Shown: piece after piece, positions 36,411-46,413 of the stretch
Numbering within the stretch: position 1 is the stretch's first letter
Layout: the number at the start of each line of letters is the position of its first letter
DNA from: Roseovarius salincola
GTDB taxonomy: Bacteria > Pseudomonadota > Alphaproteobacteria > Rhodobacterales > Rhodobacteraceae
Assembly (NCBI RefSeq): GCF_026891095.1
Contig: NZ_JAPTNL010000001.1
Location: 464,794-528,793 of the forward strand
DNA length: 64,000 nucleotides
Direction: 5' to 3'
The notes under the pieces: model-generated
Told to the model about the DNA's origin: nothing
Databases searched by the model: none
The model's input: the letters and a program-made list of their open reading frames with translations, nothing else
Translations under genes and position numbers: made by a program

Positions 36411-37499
36411 ATGATCCGTCACGCCGCTGCCTGCCTTCTCGCCCTTGGCCTTCTTGCGCCGCCTCAGGGTGCATCCGCGCAAACCGGCCTGTCGATCGCT
36501 CCCGTCGCCGACGGGTTCGACGCCCCCTGGGCCATCGGCTTTCTGCCCGATGACAGCATCCTCGTCACCGAACGCGGCGGTCGGCTCTGGCGGCTTGACG
36601 ATGGCGCGCGCCACGAAATCGCCGGCCTTGGCCAGATCGCGGTCACGGGGCAGGGCGGTCTGCTCGATGTGCTGGTGCCGCGCGATTTCCCCGAAACCCG
36701 CGCACTCTTCTTCACCTACGCCAAACCGCAGGGTTCGGGCGCGGGCACGGCGGTGGCGCGCGCCACGCTTTCGGATGACGGGCGCGCCCTGAGCGGCTGG
36801 CAGGTGATCTGGGAAATGGAACCGGGCAGCGCGGGCGGGCGCCACTTCGGCGCGCGCCTCGTCGAGGCCCCTGACGGGCATCTCTTCGTCACCATCGGCG
36901 AGCGCGGCGACCGCCCCTCCGCGCAGGATCTTTCACGCCAGAACGGCTCGGTCATCCGCATCGCGCGCGACGGCACACCCCCCGCCGACAACCCCTTCCA
37001 GGGGCGCGCCGATGCGCAGCCCGGCATCTGGTCCTACGGCCATCGCAACCCTCAGGGCGCGGCGCTCGATGCGCAAGGGCGGCTCTGGGTGGTCGAACAT
37101 GGCGCGCGCGGCGGCGACGAGGTGAACCTGATCGAGAAAGGCGCAAATTACGGCTGGCCGGTGATCTCCTACGGCACGCATTATTCCGGCGCCAGGATCG
37201 GCGAGGGCACATCGAAACCGGGCATGAAACAGCCCGCCTTCTATTGGGACCCCTCGATCGCGCCCTCGGGCATGACGATCTATACCGGCGCGCTGTTCCC
37301 CGACTGGCAGGGCGATTTCCTGATCGGCAGCCTGAAATCCGACCATATCGCGCGGCTCTCGGGCGACCCGCTGCGCGAAGTCCAGACAATCAGCACCCCC
37401 GAAACGGCGCGCGTGCGCGACATCCGCCAAGGTCCCGACGGCGCGATCTGGTTCCTCTCGGTCGGGCAGGGCGCGCTTTACCGCATGACCCCCGGCTAA
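36411..37499 (+). CDS. PQQ-dependent aldose sugar dehydrogenase family protein
   Basis: A 362-residue periplasmic six-bladed beta-propeller enzyme (GSDH/YliI type) with a signal peptide ending ASA-QT at about residue 24. Family motifs are FDAPWAIGFLPDDSILVTER, the GGRHFGARL region with the catalytic His, SYGHRNPQGAAL, EHGARGGDEVNLI, GANYGWPVISYG and PSGMTIYTG. It would oxidise aldoses using PQQ. No PQQ biosynthesis genes are in the window. It is divergent from livK by 174 bases. Confidence 0.9.
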   Translation: MIRHAAACLLALGLLAPPQGASAQTGLSIAPVADGFDAPWAIGFLPDDSILVTERGGRLWRLDDGARHEIAGLGQIAVTGQGGLLDVLVPRDFPETRALFFTYAKPQGSGAGTAVARATLSDDGRALSGWQVIWEMEPGSAGGRHFGARLVEAPDGHLFVTIGERGDRPSAQDLSRQNGSVIRIARDGTPPADNPFQGRADAQPGIWSYGHRNPQGAALDAQGRLWVVEHGARGGDEVNLIEKGANYGWPVISYGTHYSGARIGEGTSKPGMKQPAFYWDPSIAPSGMTIYTGALFPDWQGDFLIGSLKSDHIARLSGDPLREVQTISTPETARVRDIRQGPDGAIWFLSVGQGALYRMTPG

Positions 37500-37520
37500 G
37501 CCGCCGATCCGCGCCTTTCA

Positions 37521-37579
37521 CTGTTCCCGCAATACTCCGGGGGAGTCGCGCCTCTGGCGCGGCGGGGGCAGCGCCCCCT
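37521..37579 (-). repeat. Dispersed intergenic repeat, copy 6, with hairpin
   Basis: On the minus strand GGGGGC-gct-GCCCCC precedes CCCCCGGAGTATTG. An extra CGCGCC/GGCGCG stem is inserted between them compared with the other copies. It lies between the convergent sugar dehydrogenase and GlxA-like genes. Confidence 0.7.
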
Positions 37580-37603
37580 CTCATCCGCTCAGACCGACAG
37601 CCC

Positions 37604-38611
37604 TCAGACCGACAGGCGCGCCGATTGCGCACCACGCTCGCGATAGGGCGTGGTGTTGTAATGCGCGCGGTAGCATTTCGAAAAATGCGACGGGCTCGCG
37701 AAACCGCAGGCCAGCGCGACGTTGATCACCGTCATGTCGGTCTGCATCAACAGGTTGCGCGCCTTTTGCAGGCGCAGCTCCATGTAATAGCGCTTGGGGC
37801 TGCGGTTGAGATAGCGGCGAAACAGCCGTTCCAGCTGGCGGGTCGACATGCCCACTTCATTCGCCAGGATCGAGGGGCTGATGGGTTCCTCGATATTGGC
37901 CTCCATCATCTGGATCACCTGGCTCAGCTTGGGATGGCGCACGCCGATCCGTGTGGGCACTGACAGGCGCTGCGTGTCCTGATCGGTGCGGATCGAGGAA
38001 TAGATCAGCTGATCGGCCACCGCATTGGCCAGCTTCTCGCCATGCTCGTCGGCGATCAGCTTGAGGAACAGGTCGATCGACGAGGTGCCCCCGGCCGTGG
38101 TCATCCGGTTCCCATCCACCACGAAAACCGATTTGGTCAGCTCGACCTCGTCGAACTCCTCGGTGAAACTGTCGTGATTTTCCCAATGGGTGGTGGCGCG
38201 CTTGCCCTCCAGAAGGCCCGCGCGCGCCATCACATAGGCGGCGGTGCACAGCCCCGCGATCTTGAGCCCGCGCCGCGCCTCGCGGCGCAGCCAGCTCAGC
38301 ATCCGCTTGGTGGTCGCATGCTGCACATCCGCACCGCCACAGATCACGATCGTGTCGTCGCGGCCCAGCTCATCGAGGCCGATATCGGTCTCGAACACCG
38401 CACCCGCCGAACAGCTCACCCGCGCATCCGCCGACTCGCAGGCCAGCTTCCAGGCATAAAGCTCCTGGCCCGACATGCGGTTGGCGATCCTCAGACTGTC
38501 CACGGCGGCCGCGAAACTGAGCAGCGTGAAATTTTCAAGCAGAACGAACACGAACCGGCGCGGGGCCTTCGGGGCGTCGACGGGAACGGTTTGTGGTCCT
38601 GCCTGCATCAT
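37604..38611 (-). CDS. glxA: GlxA family transcriptional regulator (DJ-1/PfpI + AraC HTH)
   Basis: A 335-residue regulator. The N-terminal class I amidotransferase-like (DJ-1/PfpI) domain spans about 15-190 with the elbow [13 protein letters not shown]. The C-terminal AraC-type double HTH spans about 220-325 ([18 protein letters not shown] and [21 protein letters not shown]). ATG 38611 is chosen for AAGGAG 8 bases upstream. This architecture is that of GlxA, CdhR and ArgR-type regulators of quaternary amine and amino-acid catabolism. Rhizobial glxA adjoins glxBCD, whereas here it is 6.8 kb away. Confidence 0.88.
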   Translation of the reverse strand: MMQAGPQTVPVDAPKAPRRFVFVLLENFTLLSFAAAVDSLRIANRMSGQELYAWKLACESADARVSCSAGAVFETDIGLDELGRDDTIVICGGADVQHATTKRMLSWLRREARRGLKIAGLCTAAYVMARAGLLEGKRATTHWENHDSFTEEFDEVELTKSVFVVDGNRMTTAGGTSSIDLFLKLIADEHGEKLANAVADQLIYSSIRTDQDTQRLSVPTRIGVRHPKLSQVIQMMEANIEEPISPSILANEVGMSTRQLERLFRRYLNRSPKRYYMELRLQKARNLLMQTDMTVINVALACGFASPSHFSKCYRAHYNTTPYRERGAQSARLSV

Positions 38612-38780
38612 GCTGGGGCTCCTTGCCAGTGCGGCGCGGGCTGAGGGCGCCCGCCGCGAGATCATCTTCGACAAAACGCAGACCCGTGGTTTTGCGTCAA
38701 GAGGCACAAATCATATATGGTATCCAGACCGGTGGTTTTGTATAGGAATGGCTGCGAAAGCCTGCAAGCGGAGAAACACC

Positions 38781-40154
38781 ATGAGCGAGTGGCACAAATC
38801 AGACTGGCGCGCCAAGCCGCGCGTCCAGATGCCCGATTACACCGACCCCGCGGCCCTGGCCGAGGTCGAAAGCCGCCTGTCGCAATATCCGCCGCTGGTG
38901 TTCGCCGGCGAGGCCCGCCGGCTCAGGCAGCATCTGGGCGCCGCGTCGCGTGGCGAGGCCTTCCTGCTGCAGGGCGGCGATTGCGCCGAGGCCTTCGATC
39001 AGTTCTCGGCCGACGCGATCCGCGACACGTTCAAGGTCATGCTGCAAATGGCCATGGTGCTGACCTATGGCGCCAAGGTGCCGGTGCTCAAGGTGGGCCG
39101 CATCGCCGGCCAGTTCGCCAAGCCCCGCAGCGCCCCGACCGAGGTGATCGACGGTGTGGAACTGCCCAGCTACCGTGGCGACATCATCAATGAACTCGCC
39201 TTCACCCCCGAGGCCCGTATTCCCGACCCCGGCCGCATGTTGCAGGCCTATACTCAGGCCGCGGCCACGCTGAACCTGCTGCGCGCATTTTCAACGGGCG
39301 GTTTCGCGGATGTGCACCGCGTTCATGCCTGGACGCTGGGGTTCACCGATGACGAAAAGGCCGCGAAATACCGCGAAATGGCCAATCGCATCCAGGATAC
39401 GCTGGATTTCATGGCCGCCGCCGGGATGACGGCCGAGACCCAGCACGAACTGGGCACGGTGGAATTCTACACCAGCCACGAAGCCCTGCTGCTGGAATAC
39501 GAAGAGGCCCTGACGCGGCTCGATTCGACCTCCGGCAAATGGCTGGCGGGCTCGGGCCACATGATCTGGATCGGCGACCGCACCCGCCAGCCCGACGGCG
39601 CGCATGTGGAATACGCCCGCGGCGTGCTCAATCCGATCGGCCTCAAATGCGGCCCCTCGATGGAGCCCGACGACCTCAAGCGCCTGATGGCGCGGCTCAA
39701 CCCCGAAAACGAGGCCGGGCGGCTGACGCTGATCGCGCGTTTCGGGGCAGGCAAGGTGGGCGATCACCTGCCGCGCCTGATCCGCACGGTGGAATCCGAG
39801 GGCGCCAATGTGGTCTGGGTCTGCGATCCGATGCATGGCAACGTGATCAAGTCCTCGACCGGCTACAAGACACGGCCCTTCGATGCGATCCTGCGCGAGG
39901 TGCAGGAATTCTTCGCCGTTCACCGCGCCGAGGGCACCATCCCCGGCGGCGTGCATTTCGAGATGACCGGCCAGGACGTGACCGAATGCACCGGCGGAAT
40001 GCGCGCGCTTGGCGACGAGAACCTCTCGGCGCGTTATCACACCGCTTGCGATCCGCGCCTCAATGCCAGCCAGTCGCTGGAACTGGCCTTCCTCGTGGCC
40101 GAGGAACTCTCGAGCCTGCGCGAAAGCCGCCAGCAACAGGCGCAATCGGCCTGA
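38781..40154 (+). CDS. aroG: Class II 3-deoxy-7-phosphoheptulonate synthase
   Basis: A 457-residue class II (plant-type) DAHP synthase catalysing the first shikimate step from PEP and erythrose 4-phosphate. Signatures are [23 protein letters not shown] with the metal-ligand Cys, [25 protein letters not shown], and [23 protein letters not shown] 38781 with a GGAG-type site begins [11 protein letters not shown], the usual N-terminus. It is divergent from the GlxA-like gene across 169 bases. Confidence 0.95.
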   Translation: MSEWHKSDWRAKPRVQMPDYTDPAALAEVESRLSQYPPLVFAGEARRLRQHLGAASRGEAFLLQGGDCAEAFDQFSADAIRDTFKVMLQMAMVLTYGAKVPVLKVGRIAGQFAKPRSAPTEVIDGVELPSYRGDIINELAFTPEARIPDPGRMLQAYTQAAATLNLLRAFSTGGFADVHRVHAWTLGFTDDEKAAKYREMANRIQDTLDFMAAAGMTAETQHELGTVEFYTSHEALLLEYEEALTRLDSTSGKWLAGSGHMIWIGDRTRQPDGAHVEYARGVLNPIGLKCGPSMEPDDLKRLMARLNPENEAGRLTLIARFGAGKVGDHLPRLIRTVESEGANVVWVCDPMHGNVIKSSTGYKTRPFDAILREVQEFFAVHRAEGTIPGGVHFEMTGQDVTECTGGMRALGDENLSARYHTACDPRLNASQSLELAFLVAEELSSLRESRQQQAQSA

Positions 40155-40423
40155 TAGCTGCACAAGGCGCGCAGGGGCGCGCGGCGGCCTGAAAGGGCCG
40201 CCAAGCGCGGCCCCGCCGCTGCGCCGCGCGTCTTTCGCGCCTGATCTGGTGCGTGAATATCGCGGCGTAGCCCACTCAAATCAAACAAGATACCCCAGAT
40301 CCACCCGCTAAGCGGTCCTGGCGTCCGGGCGTTTCATCTGGACAGGCCGATGCCCCCGGCCTCACGCTCTGTCCACCCGCCGCCACATGGCGTGCGGGCT
40401 GGCACCCCGCAGGAGGACACGCC

Positions 40424-41059
40424 ATGGCGCTACAGGTCATCGGCTCGGGCTTCGGGCGCACCGGCACCAAATCGCTCAAGGCGGCGCTCGAGCGGCTGGG
40501 TTTCGGACCCTGCCACCACATGCACGAAATCATCGCCGATCCCGGACAGGTCGCCCATTGGCGGACCGTCGCCACCGGCGGCACCGTGGATTGGAGCATC
40601 GTCTTTGCGGGGTACCGCGCGCAGGTCGATTGGCCCGGCGCACATGTCTGGCGCGAAACCGCGCGGGCCTTTCCCCATGCGCGCATCGTCCACACCCTGC
40701 GCCCCGAGGATGTCTGGTGGGCCAGTTTCGAGCGCACCATCGCCACGCTGATGCAGCGGCGCGCCGATCTCGACCTGCCGCCACATATGCGTGACATGCT
40801 GGAGGCCTGGGACATCATGGTCGGGCAGGGGATCTTTGGCGGCAATCTCAGCGACCGCGACGCCGCGATCAAGGCCTACCACGCCCATACGAAAGCGGTG
40901 CGGCAATCGCTGCCGCCCGAACGTCTTCTGCTGTTCGACGTTGCCGAAGGCTGGGCGCCGCTTTGCGACTTCCTCGGGGTGGATGCGCCGGACGAGCCCT
41001 TTCCCCATCACAACCTGCGTGCCGATTTCTGGGAGGCTCTGGGCGGCGAGCCGGGCTAG
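40424..41059 (+). CDS. Sulfotransferase-like P-loop protein
   Basis: A 211-residue protein with the PAPS-binding-like loop GSGFGRTGTKSLKAALE at 7-23 and a typical middle HTLRPEDVWWASFERT. It belongs to the sulfotransferase family often seen in marine bacteria; the acceptor is unknown. The preceding 269 bases contain a hairpin GGCGGCC / GGCCGCC but no gene. It converges with the PAS protein gene with no gap (stop at 41059, next stop at 41060). Confidence 0.82.
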   Translation: MALQVIGSGFGRTGTKSLKAALERLGFGPCHHMHEIIADPGQVAHWRTVATGGTVDWSIVFAGYRAQVDWPGAHVWRETARAFPHARIVHTLRPEDVWWASFERTIATLMQRRADLDLPPHMRDMLEAWDIMVGQGIFGGNLSDRDAAIKAYHAHTKAVRQSLPPERLLLFDVAEGWAPLCDFLGVDAPDEPFPHHNLRADFWEALGGEPG

Positions 41060-41767
41060 TCAGTCGGTCTCGATCAGGCGCAGATAGGGGCGCTCGCCGC
41101 TGCCGCGCACCCGCGCGGGCACCACCGGATCAAGCTGCTGATCCGCGCGGTAGGCATCCAGGCCCAGCGGCGCGGCGGCCGCTTGCGCGCCGTCATCGGC
41201 CTGATCGCCGATCCGCACCACATCGCAGCCGGTGATCGTGAAACGGCGCGGCGTGCGCCCGGCGGGTCCGTCGCTGACCAGACAGCCCACCGCGCGCGAT
41301 ATGTCGCCAAGATCGCTGCGCAGCGGCAGAATCACCAACCGGCCCGTCAGCGGCGGGCGCCCGAAGGCTTCGACCGAGGCCAGCCCGATTTCCAGCCGCG
41401 CGGGTCCGTCGAAAAGATCGACCAGCAATTGCGCGAGGCGGTCGCGGTCCCGGGGTTCGATCAGTGCGCTCAGCGGCATGCCGCGCACCTCCATTCCCAT
41501 CAGATCGCTCAGATGCATCCCCGCGATGCGCAGGCGCGCCAGACCGGGGGCGATCCGCTCGGCGATGAAGGCTTCCGACAAAAGCGCGCTCATCCCGCGC
41601 GGGTCGATATCGGCCCGGCGCGGCACATCCGCGCCTTTGCGCATCGTTTCCCAGTAGCCGACAAATGCCGCAAGATCCTGATCGCGCAAGCGGCGCGCGG
41701 GGCCGGCGCCGGGCAGATGAACGATATTGCCCTTGCGGGCGGATTGGCTGAAGAAACTGTCGGGCAT
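41060..41767 (-). CDS. PAS_5 family (PF07310-type) protein
   Basis: A 235-238 residue protein resembling the alphaproteobacterial PAS_5 family: DLAAFVGYWETMRKGADVPRRADIDPRGM, shown here in parts, then LARLRIAGMHLSDLMGMEVRGMPL and a C-terminal domain with LVILPLRSD. There is no attached output domain, so it would act as a stand-alone sensor or adaptor. The start is either ATG 41767 or GTG 41776. The next 190 bases up to yicC include an AT-rich stretch likely to hold promoters. Confidence 0.75.
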   Translation of the reverse strand: MPDSFFSQSARKGNIVHLPGAGPARRLRDQDLAAFVGYWETMRKGADVPRRADIDPRGMSALLSEAFIAERIAPGLARLRIAGMHLSDLMGMEVRGMPLSALIEPRDRDRLAQLLVDLFDGPARLEIGLASVEAFGRPPLTGRLVILPLRSDLGDISRAVGCLVSDGPAGRTPRRFTITGCDVVRIGDQADDGAQAAAAPLGLDAYRADQQLDPVVPARVRGSGERPYLRLIETD

Positions 41768-41965
41768 CGTGACCACACCTGTCTGAACTGATTACCGCCG
41801 GGGGCGATCACGCCCCCCGCACAAGACTCACCTTCTCTGCGTGAACGTCTTTTGGCATATTTCGATCAGGTTTTGTCTAAAAATCCGCACAAATGGTTAA
41901 GGTCCCGTGCGGCGCTTGCCAGCCCGCGCCGGACTGGCTAGGACAAGGGCGCAAGCGTCCGGAGG

Positions 41966-42862
41966 ATGAACGTGCTGAATTCGATGACGGCTTTCGCCGC
42001 GGCCAAGGGGGCGCATGGCGCCCATGAATGGACATGGGAGCTGCGCAGCGTCAACGGCAAGGGGCTGGATCTGCGGCTGCGCCTGCCGGACTGGATCGAA
42101 GGGCTGGAACCGGCGCTGCGCGCACGCCTTTCCGGGGCGCTGGCGCGCGGCAATGTGAACCTCAATCTTCGGGTCCAATCCGGCGAACAGGGCGGGCGGC
42201 TGGCGCTCAATGGCGCGCAGCTTGACGATATCCTCGCCGCCCTGGCCAAGGTCGAGGCCCGCGCGCTCGAGAGCGGCGTGACCCTCGCGCCATCGCGCCC
42301 GGCCGATCTTCTGGCGATGCGCGGCGTGCTGGAAACCGCCGCCTTTGAGACCGATACCGCGCCGCTCTGCGCCGCGATCCTTGCCGATTTCGAACCCTTG
42401 CTCGCGGCATTCCTGGACATGCGCGCCAGCGAAGGCGCCGCCCTTTGCGCGGTGCTCAATGCGCAGATCGACCGCATCGAACAGCTGACAAACGATGCCG
42501 CCAAGGCCGCCGGGGCGCGCAGCGCCGACATGGCCGCCACGCTGCAAAAACAGCTCGCCCGCGTGACGGACAACACCGAATCCGGCGACCCCGCGCGGAT
42601 CGCGCAGGAACTGGCGCTGATCGCCGTGAAATCCGACGTGACCGAGGAAATCGACCGCCTGCACGCCCATGTCGCCGCCGCGCGCATGCTGCTGGCGCAG
42701 GGCGCGGCGATCGGGCGCAAGCTCGATTTCCTGACACAGGAATTCAATCGCGAGGCCAACACGCTTTGTTCCAAGGCGCAATATGGCGACCTCACGGCAA
42801 TCGGGCTCGATCTGAAGGCGGTGATCGACCAGATGCGCGAACAGGTGCAGAATGTCGAATGA
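41966..42862 (+). CDS. yicC: YicC/YloC family endoribonuclease
   Basis: A 298-residue protein with the YicC_N domain (SMTAFA, WELRSVNGKGLDLRLRLP, RGNVNLNLRV) and the C-terminal DUF1732 domain (SDVTEEIDRLHAHV, GRKLDFLTQEFNREANTLCSKA). Recent work identifies the family as RNases. It precedes gmk as in many bacteria; the 84-base gap contains a dispersed-repeat hairpin. Confidence 0.93.
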   Translation: MNVLNSMTAFAAAKGAHGAHEWTWELRSVNGKGLDLRLRLPDWIEGLEPALRARLSGALARGNVNLNLRVQSGEQGGRLALNGAQLDDILAALAKVEARALESGVTLAPSRPADLLAMRGVLETAAFETDTAPLCAAILADFEPLLAAFLDMRASEGAALCAVLNAQIDRIEQLTNDAAKAAGARSADMAATLQKQLARVTDNTESGDPARIAQELALIAVKSDVTEEIDRLHAHVAAARMLLAQGAAIGRKLDFLTQEFNREANTLCSKAQYGDLTAIGLDLKAVIDQMREQVQNVE

Positions 42863-42883
42863 CCGCACGCCTGTTGCGGGCCG

Positions 42884-42932
42884 CCGGGGGTTCCACCCCC
42901 GGACCCCCGGGAGTATTTGCAGAACGATGAAA
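42884..42932 (+). repeat. Dispersed intergenic repeat, copy 7, with hairpin
   Basis: The perfect stem CCGGGGGT / ACCCCCGG (42884-42902) precedes ACCCCCGGGAGTATTTG and CAGAACGATGAAAC. It lies between yicC and gmk, inside what would otherwise be one operon, and stops 15 bases before the gmk start. Confidence 0.8.
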
Positions 42933-42946
42933 CGCGGGAGCGAAAG

Positions 42947-43588
42947 ATGAGCGAACGGCGCGGGCTTCTGATCATTCTGAGCTCGCCCTCGGGGGCGGGC
43001 AAATCCACCCTGTCGGGGCGGCTGCGCGACTGGGACCCGAGCATATCGTTCTCGGTCTCGGCCACCACCCGCACGCCGCGCGCGGGCGAGGTCGACGGTG
43101 AGGATTATCATTTCCTTGGCGAAAGCGCCTTTCAGAACGAAGTGGCGGATGGCGGGATGCTGGAACATGCGCATGTGTTCGGCAATTTCTACGGCTCGCC
43201 GAAGGGGCCGGTGCAGGCGGCGATAGAGGCCGGGCGCGACGTGCTGTTCGACATCGACTGGCAGGGCGCGCAGCAGATCCAGAATTCGGCGCTGGGGCCG
43301 CATACGCTGTCGATCTTCCTGCTGCCCCCGTCGATCCGCGAATTGCACCGCCGGCTCGAGGAGCGCGCGCAGGACAGCGCCGAGGTGATCGCCAAGCGGA
43401 TGCGCAAGAGCTGGGACGAGATCAGCCATTGGGCCGAATATGATTACGTGCTGGTCAATGACGATCTGGACGCCACGGAAAAGCGGCTCAAGACCATCGT
43501 CGAGGCCGCGCGCCTCAAGCGCATCCAGCAGCCCGGATTGAACGGGCATGTGAAGACCCTGCACCAGGAATTCGAGGAGATGTCATGA
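42947..43588 (+). CDS. gmk: Guanylate kinase
   Basis: A 213-residue enzyme phosphorylating GMP to GDP. The P-loop is [11 protein letters not shown] at 12-22, and the GMP-binding region includes [29 protein letters not shown] and IFLLPPS follow. ATG 42947 with GGGAGCGAAAG upstream is the start. Its stop overlaps the carbonic anhydrase start by 4 bases. Confidence 0.97.
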   Translation: MSERRGLLIILSSPSGAGKSTLSGRLRDWDPSISFSVSATTRTPRAGEVDGEDYHFLGESAFQNEVADGGMLEHAHVFGNFYGSPKGPVQAAIEAGRDVLFDIDWQGAQQIQNSALGPHTLSIFLLPPSIRELHRRLEERAQDSAEVIAKRMRKSWDEISHWAEYDYVLVNDDLDATEKRLKTIVEAARLKRIQQPGLNGHVKTLHQEFEEMS

Positions 43589-44115
43589 CCATCTACGCAC
43601 TTGACGGCATCGCGCCGACCATCGCCGAGGACAGCTGGATCGCGCCCGACGCCAATGTGATCGGCAATGTCACACTGGAGGCGGGCGGCTCGATCTGGTT
43701 CGGCTGCACCCTGCGCGGCGACAACGAGCCGATCGTGATCGGCGCGGGCAGCAATGTGCAGGAGAACACCGTCATGCATACCGATCCCGGCTACCCGCTC
43801 AGCATCGGGGCGGGCTGCACCATCGGCCACAAGGCGATGCTGCATGGCTGCACCATCGGCGAGAACAGCCTGATCGGCATGGGCGCGACCGTGCTCAATG
43901 GCGCGGTGATCGGCAGGAACTGCCTGATCGGCGCCGGGGCGCTGGTGACCGAAGGCAAGGAGATCCCCGACGGCTCATTGGTGGTGGGCGCGCCGGGCAA
44001 GGTGATCCGCCAGCTGGACGCGGCCGCGATCGAGGGGCTGCGCCGCTCGGCGCTGCATTACCAGCAGAACATGCGCCGCTTTCGCGCCGGCCTCGTGGTG
44101 CAGACGGGGCAATGA
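43585..44115 (+). CDS. Gamma carbonic anhydrase family protein
   Basis: A 176-residue left-handed beta-helix protein of hexapeptide repeats ([19 protein letters not shown], then [39 protein letters not shown]). Zinc-ligand His are seen in the MHTD and GHKAMLHG elements. The family includes YrdA and archaeal Cam; enzymatic activity is not certain. It overlaps gmk and phoR by 4 bases at each end. Confidence 0.92.
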   Translation: MTIYALDGIAPTIAEDSWIAPDANVIGNVTLEAGGSIWFGCTLRGDNEPIVIGAGSNVQENTVMHTDPGYPLSIGAGCTIGHKAMLHGCTIGENSLIGMGATVLNGAVIGRNCLIGAGALVTEGKEIPDGSLVVGAPGKVIRQLDAAAIEGLRRSALHYQQNMRRFRAGLVVQTGQ

Positions 44116-45161
44116 CGGAAGCCGGGATTTCGTCGCTCCTGCGGGCGATTCCGCTGCCTTCGCTTCTGATCGCGCATGACGAGCGCATTCTTGGCGCCAA
44201 CGAACTGGCGCTGGCGCTGCTGGGGCCGCAGATCGTCGGGCGTCATTTCATCACCGCCCTGCGCCAGCCCGCCATGCTGGACGCGATTGAGGGCACGCTG
44301 CGCGACGGCACCCGGCGCACCACGCGCTACCTTGGCAGCGAGGGCAGCCAGGACACGAGCTTCGTCGTCACCGTCTCGAAGGTGGAAACCGATCTCGGGG
44401 CCGGGGCGCTCCTGTGTTTCGAGGATGTGACCCATCTTGAGCAGGCCGGGCAGATGCGCCGCGATTTCGTCGCCAATGTCAGCCACGAGCTGCGCACACC
44501 CCTGACCGCGCTCATGGGTTTCATCGAAACCCTGCAAGGCCCCGCAAAGGGCGATGCGGCGGCGACCGAGCGATTCCTGACCTTCATGCAATCCGAGGCC
44601 AAACGGATGGAACGGCTGGTGCGCGATCTGCTGTCGCTGAGCCGCGTCGAGGCCGAGGAACGCGTGCGCCCCATGGACCGTGTGGATCTGGGGAAATGCA
44701 TCGGCTCGGTGCTGCACAGCCTGCGCGCCACGGCCGAATCCGGCGGCGTGAGCATCGACCTGCAAGAGCCCGGAACCCCGGTCATCGTCCCGGGCGATTT
44801 CGACCTTCTGACGCAGGTCGCCACCAACCTGATCGAGAACGCCATCAAATACGGCGCGCAGGGCAAGGTGGTTCATGTCACGCTCGAGACCACGGGCCAT
44901 GCCAGCGAACTGCGCGGCCCCGCCGCGATCCTGACGGTGCGTGACGAGGGGCCGGGCTTTGATCCGCTGCATATCCCGCGCCTGACCGAGCGCTTCTACC
45001 GCGTCGATACCCACCGCTCGCGCGAGATGGGCGGCACCGGGCTGGGGCTGGCGATCGTCAAGCATATCGTGAACCGCCACCGCGGGCGGCTGCGGATCGA
45101 ATCGCAGCCGGGGCAGGGGGCACAGTTTCAGGTGATTCTGCCGGCAGGGCGGCAGGGCTGA
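44112..45161 (+). CDS. phoR: Phosphate regulon sensor histidine kinase PhoR, without membrane segment
   Basis: A 349-residue kinase with an N-terminal PAS-like domain (about 8-108), a HisKA domain with His125 ([16 protein letters not shown]) and a HATPase_c domain with [17 protein letters not shown] and [13 protein letters not shown]. No hydrophobic helix is present, so the sensor would be cytosolic and would need PstSCAB/PhoU to report phosphate. The ATG overlaps the upstream stop by 4 bases. The gene directly precedes the pst operon. Confidence 0.9.
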   Translation: MTEAGISSLLRAIPLPSLLIAHDERILGANELALALLGPQIVGRHFITALRQPAMLDAIEGTLRDGTRRTTRYLGSEGSQDTSFVVTVSKVETDLGAGALLCFEDVTHLEQAGQMRRDFVANVSHELRTPLTALMGFIETLQGPAKGDAAATERFLTFMQSEAKRMERLVRDLLSLSRVEAEERVRPMDRVDLGKCIGSVLHSLRATAESGGVSIDLQEPGTPVIVPGDFDLLTQVATNLIENAIKYGAQGKVVHVTLETTGHASELRGPAAILTVRDEGPGFDPLHIPRLTERFYRVDTHRSREMGGTGLGLAIVKHIVNRHRGRLRIESQPGQGAQFQVILPAGRQG

Positions 45162-45239
45162 GGCGCGCCGCGCGGCATTTTCTGCCCTGACGCCCGGAAT
45201 CCGGCTCTGAATCGCGGGTTGGCATCATTGATTTCGGCG

Positions 45240-45272
45240 CTGTCATAAAACTGTTACAAAACCGTAACAAAA
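45240..45272 (+). promoter_or_regulatory. PHO box: three 11-base direct repeats before pstS
   Basis: CTGTCATAAAA, CTGTTACAAAA and CCGTAACAAAA are consecutive at 45240, 45251 and 45262. The first two give a near-consensus PhoB site (CTGTCATAAAACTGTTACA), and the third adds half a further site. It is 79 bases before the pstS start. Confidence 0.9.
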
Positions 45273-45350
45273 GCGTCGTCGCCAGTCTCTAGCACGCCCT
45301 TGAGGGTTGCCCCCGGGGGGACCCGACCAAAACCAACTCAGGAGCTATTC

Positions 45351-46388
45351 ATGTCCAAACTCAAGATCACCGCATCGACGCTGGCCATCGCCGCCGTCTC
45401 GGCGACGACCGCCGCCGCCCGCGATCAAATCAGCATCGTCGGTTCCTCCACCGTGTTCCCCTACACGCAAGCGGTGGCCGAACAGTTCTCGAACAACACC
45501 GGCGCCCCGTCGCCCATCGTCGAAAGCACCGGCACCGGCGGTGGCATGCAGATCTTCTGCGAAGGCATCGGCGAAGGTTACCCCGACCTGACCGGCGCGT
45601 CGCGGGCCATGAAGGCCTCGGAATGGGACAAATGCGTCGAGAACGGCGTGACCGACGTCACCGAGGCGATGATCGGTTATGACGGCCTGTCGATGGCCGT
45701 GTCGCGTGACAACGATTTCGCCTGGGACCTGACGCTGGAGCAGGTGTACCTTGCGCTGGGTGCCGAGGTTCCGGTGGATGGCGAGTGGGTCGAGAACCCC
45801 TACGGCAAGTGGTCGGAGATCGACAGCAGCCTGCCCGACACCGATATCGTCGTGCTTGGACCGCCGCCGACATCGGGCACCCGCGACGCGTTCGTGGAAC
45901 TTGCCATGCGCGAAGGCTGCAAAGAGACCGACTATGTCTCGAACGGCGATTTCGACAAGGCCTGGGTCAAGGAAAACTGTTCGCGCATGCGCACCGACGG
46001 ACCCTTCGTCGAAGCGGGCGAGAACGACAACCTGATCGTTCAGCGTCTTGAATCGGACCCGAACGCACTGGGCATCTTCGGCTACTCCTTCCTTTATGAG
46101 AACCTCGACGTTCTCAAGGGCGTGGACATCGCCGGCGTCGCACCCTCGGCCGAAACGATCGGTGACTTCTCCTACCCGATCTCGCGTCCGCTGTTCTTCT
46201 ACACTAAGAACGCACATCGCGGCGTGATCCCGAACTTCCAGGAGTTCATCGCGGAGTACATGTCCGAAGACGCGATGGCGCCCGGTGGCTATCTTGAAGA
46301 GCGTGGCATGGTCACGCTGCCCGACGAGATCCGCGCCGAGACGCAGGACGCCGTTCTCAACGGTGCCCAGATGGAGCCCAAGCAGTAA
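45351..46388 (+). CDS. pstS: Periplasmic phosphate-binding protein PstS
   Basis: A 345-residue binding protein with a signal peptide (ITASTLAIAAVSATTAAA, cleaved before RD). Phosphate-binding motifs include VGSSTVFPYTQAVAEQF, the GGGMQIFCEG loop and the TSGTRDAF helix. ATG 45351 follows AGGAG. A PHO box precedes it, and a strong hairpin separates it from pstC. Confidence 0.96.
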   Translation: MSKLKITASTLAIAAVSATTAAARDQISIVGSSTVFPYTQAVAEQFSNNTGAPSPIVESTGTGGGMQIFCEGIGEGYPDLTGASRAMKASEWDKCVENGVTDVTEAMIGYDGLSMAVSRDNDFAWDLTLEQVYLALGAEVPVDGEWVENPYGKWSEIDSSLPDTDIVVLGPPPTSGTRDAFVELAMREGCKETDYVSNGDFDKAWVKENCSRMRTDGPFVEAGENDNLIVQRLESDPNALGIFGYSFLYENLDVLKGVDIAGVAPSAETIGDFSYPISRPLFFYTKNAHRGVIPNFQEFIAEYMSEDAMAPGGYLEERGMVTLPDEIRAETQDAVLNGAQMEPKQ

Positions 46389-46413
46389 GCCTCTGCTGAT
46401 GTCTCAGAAACAC

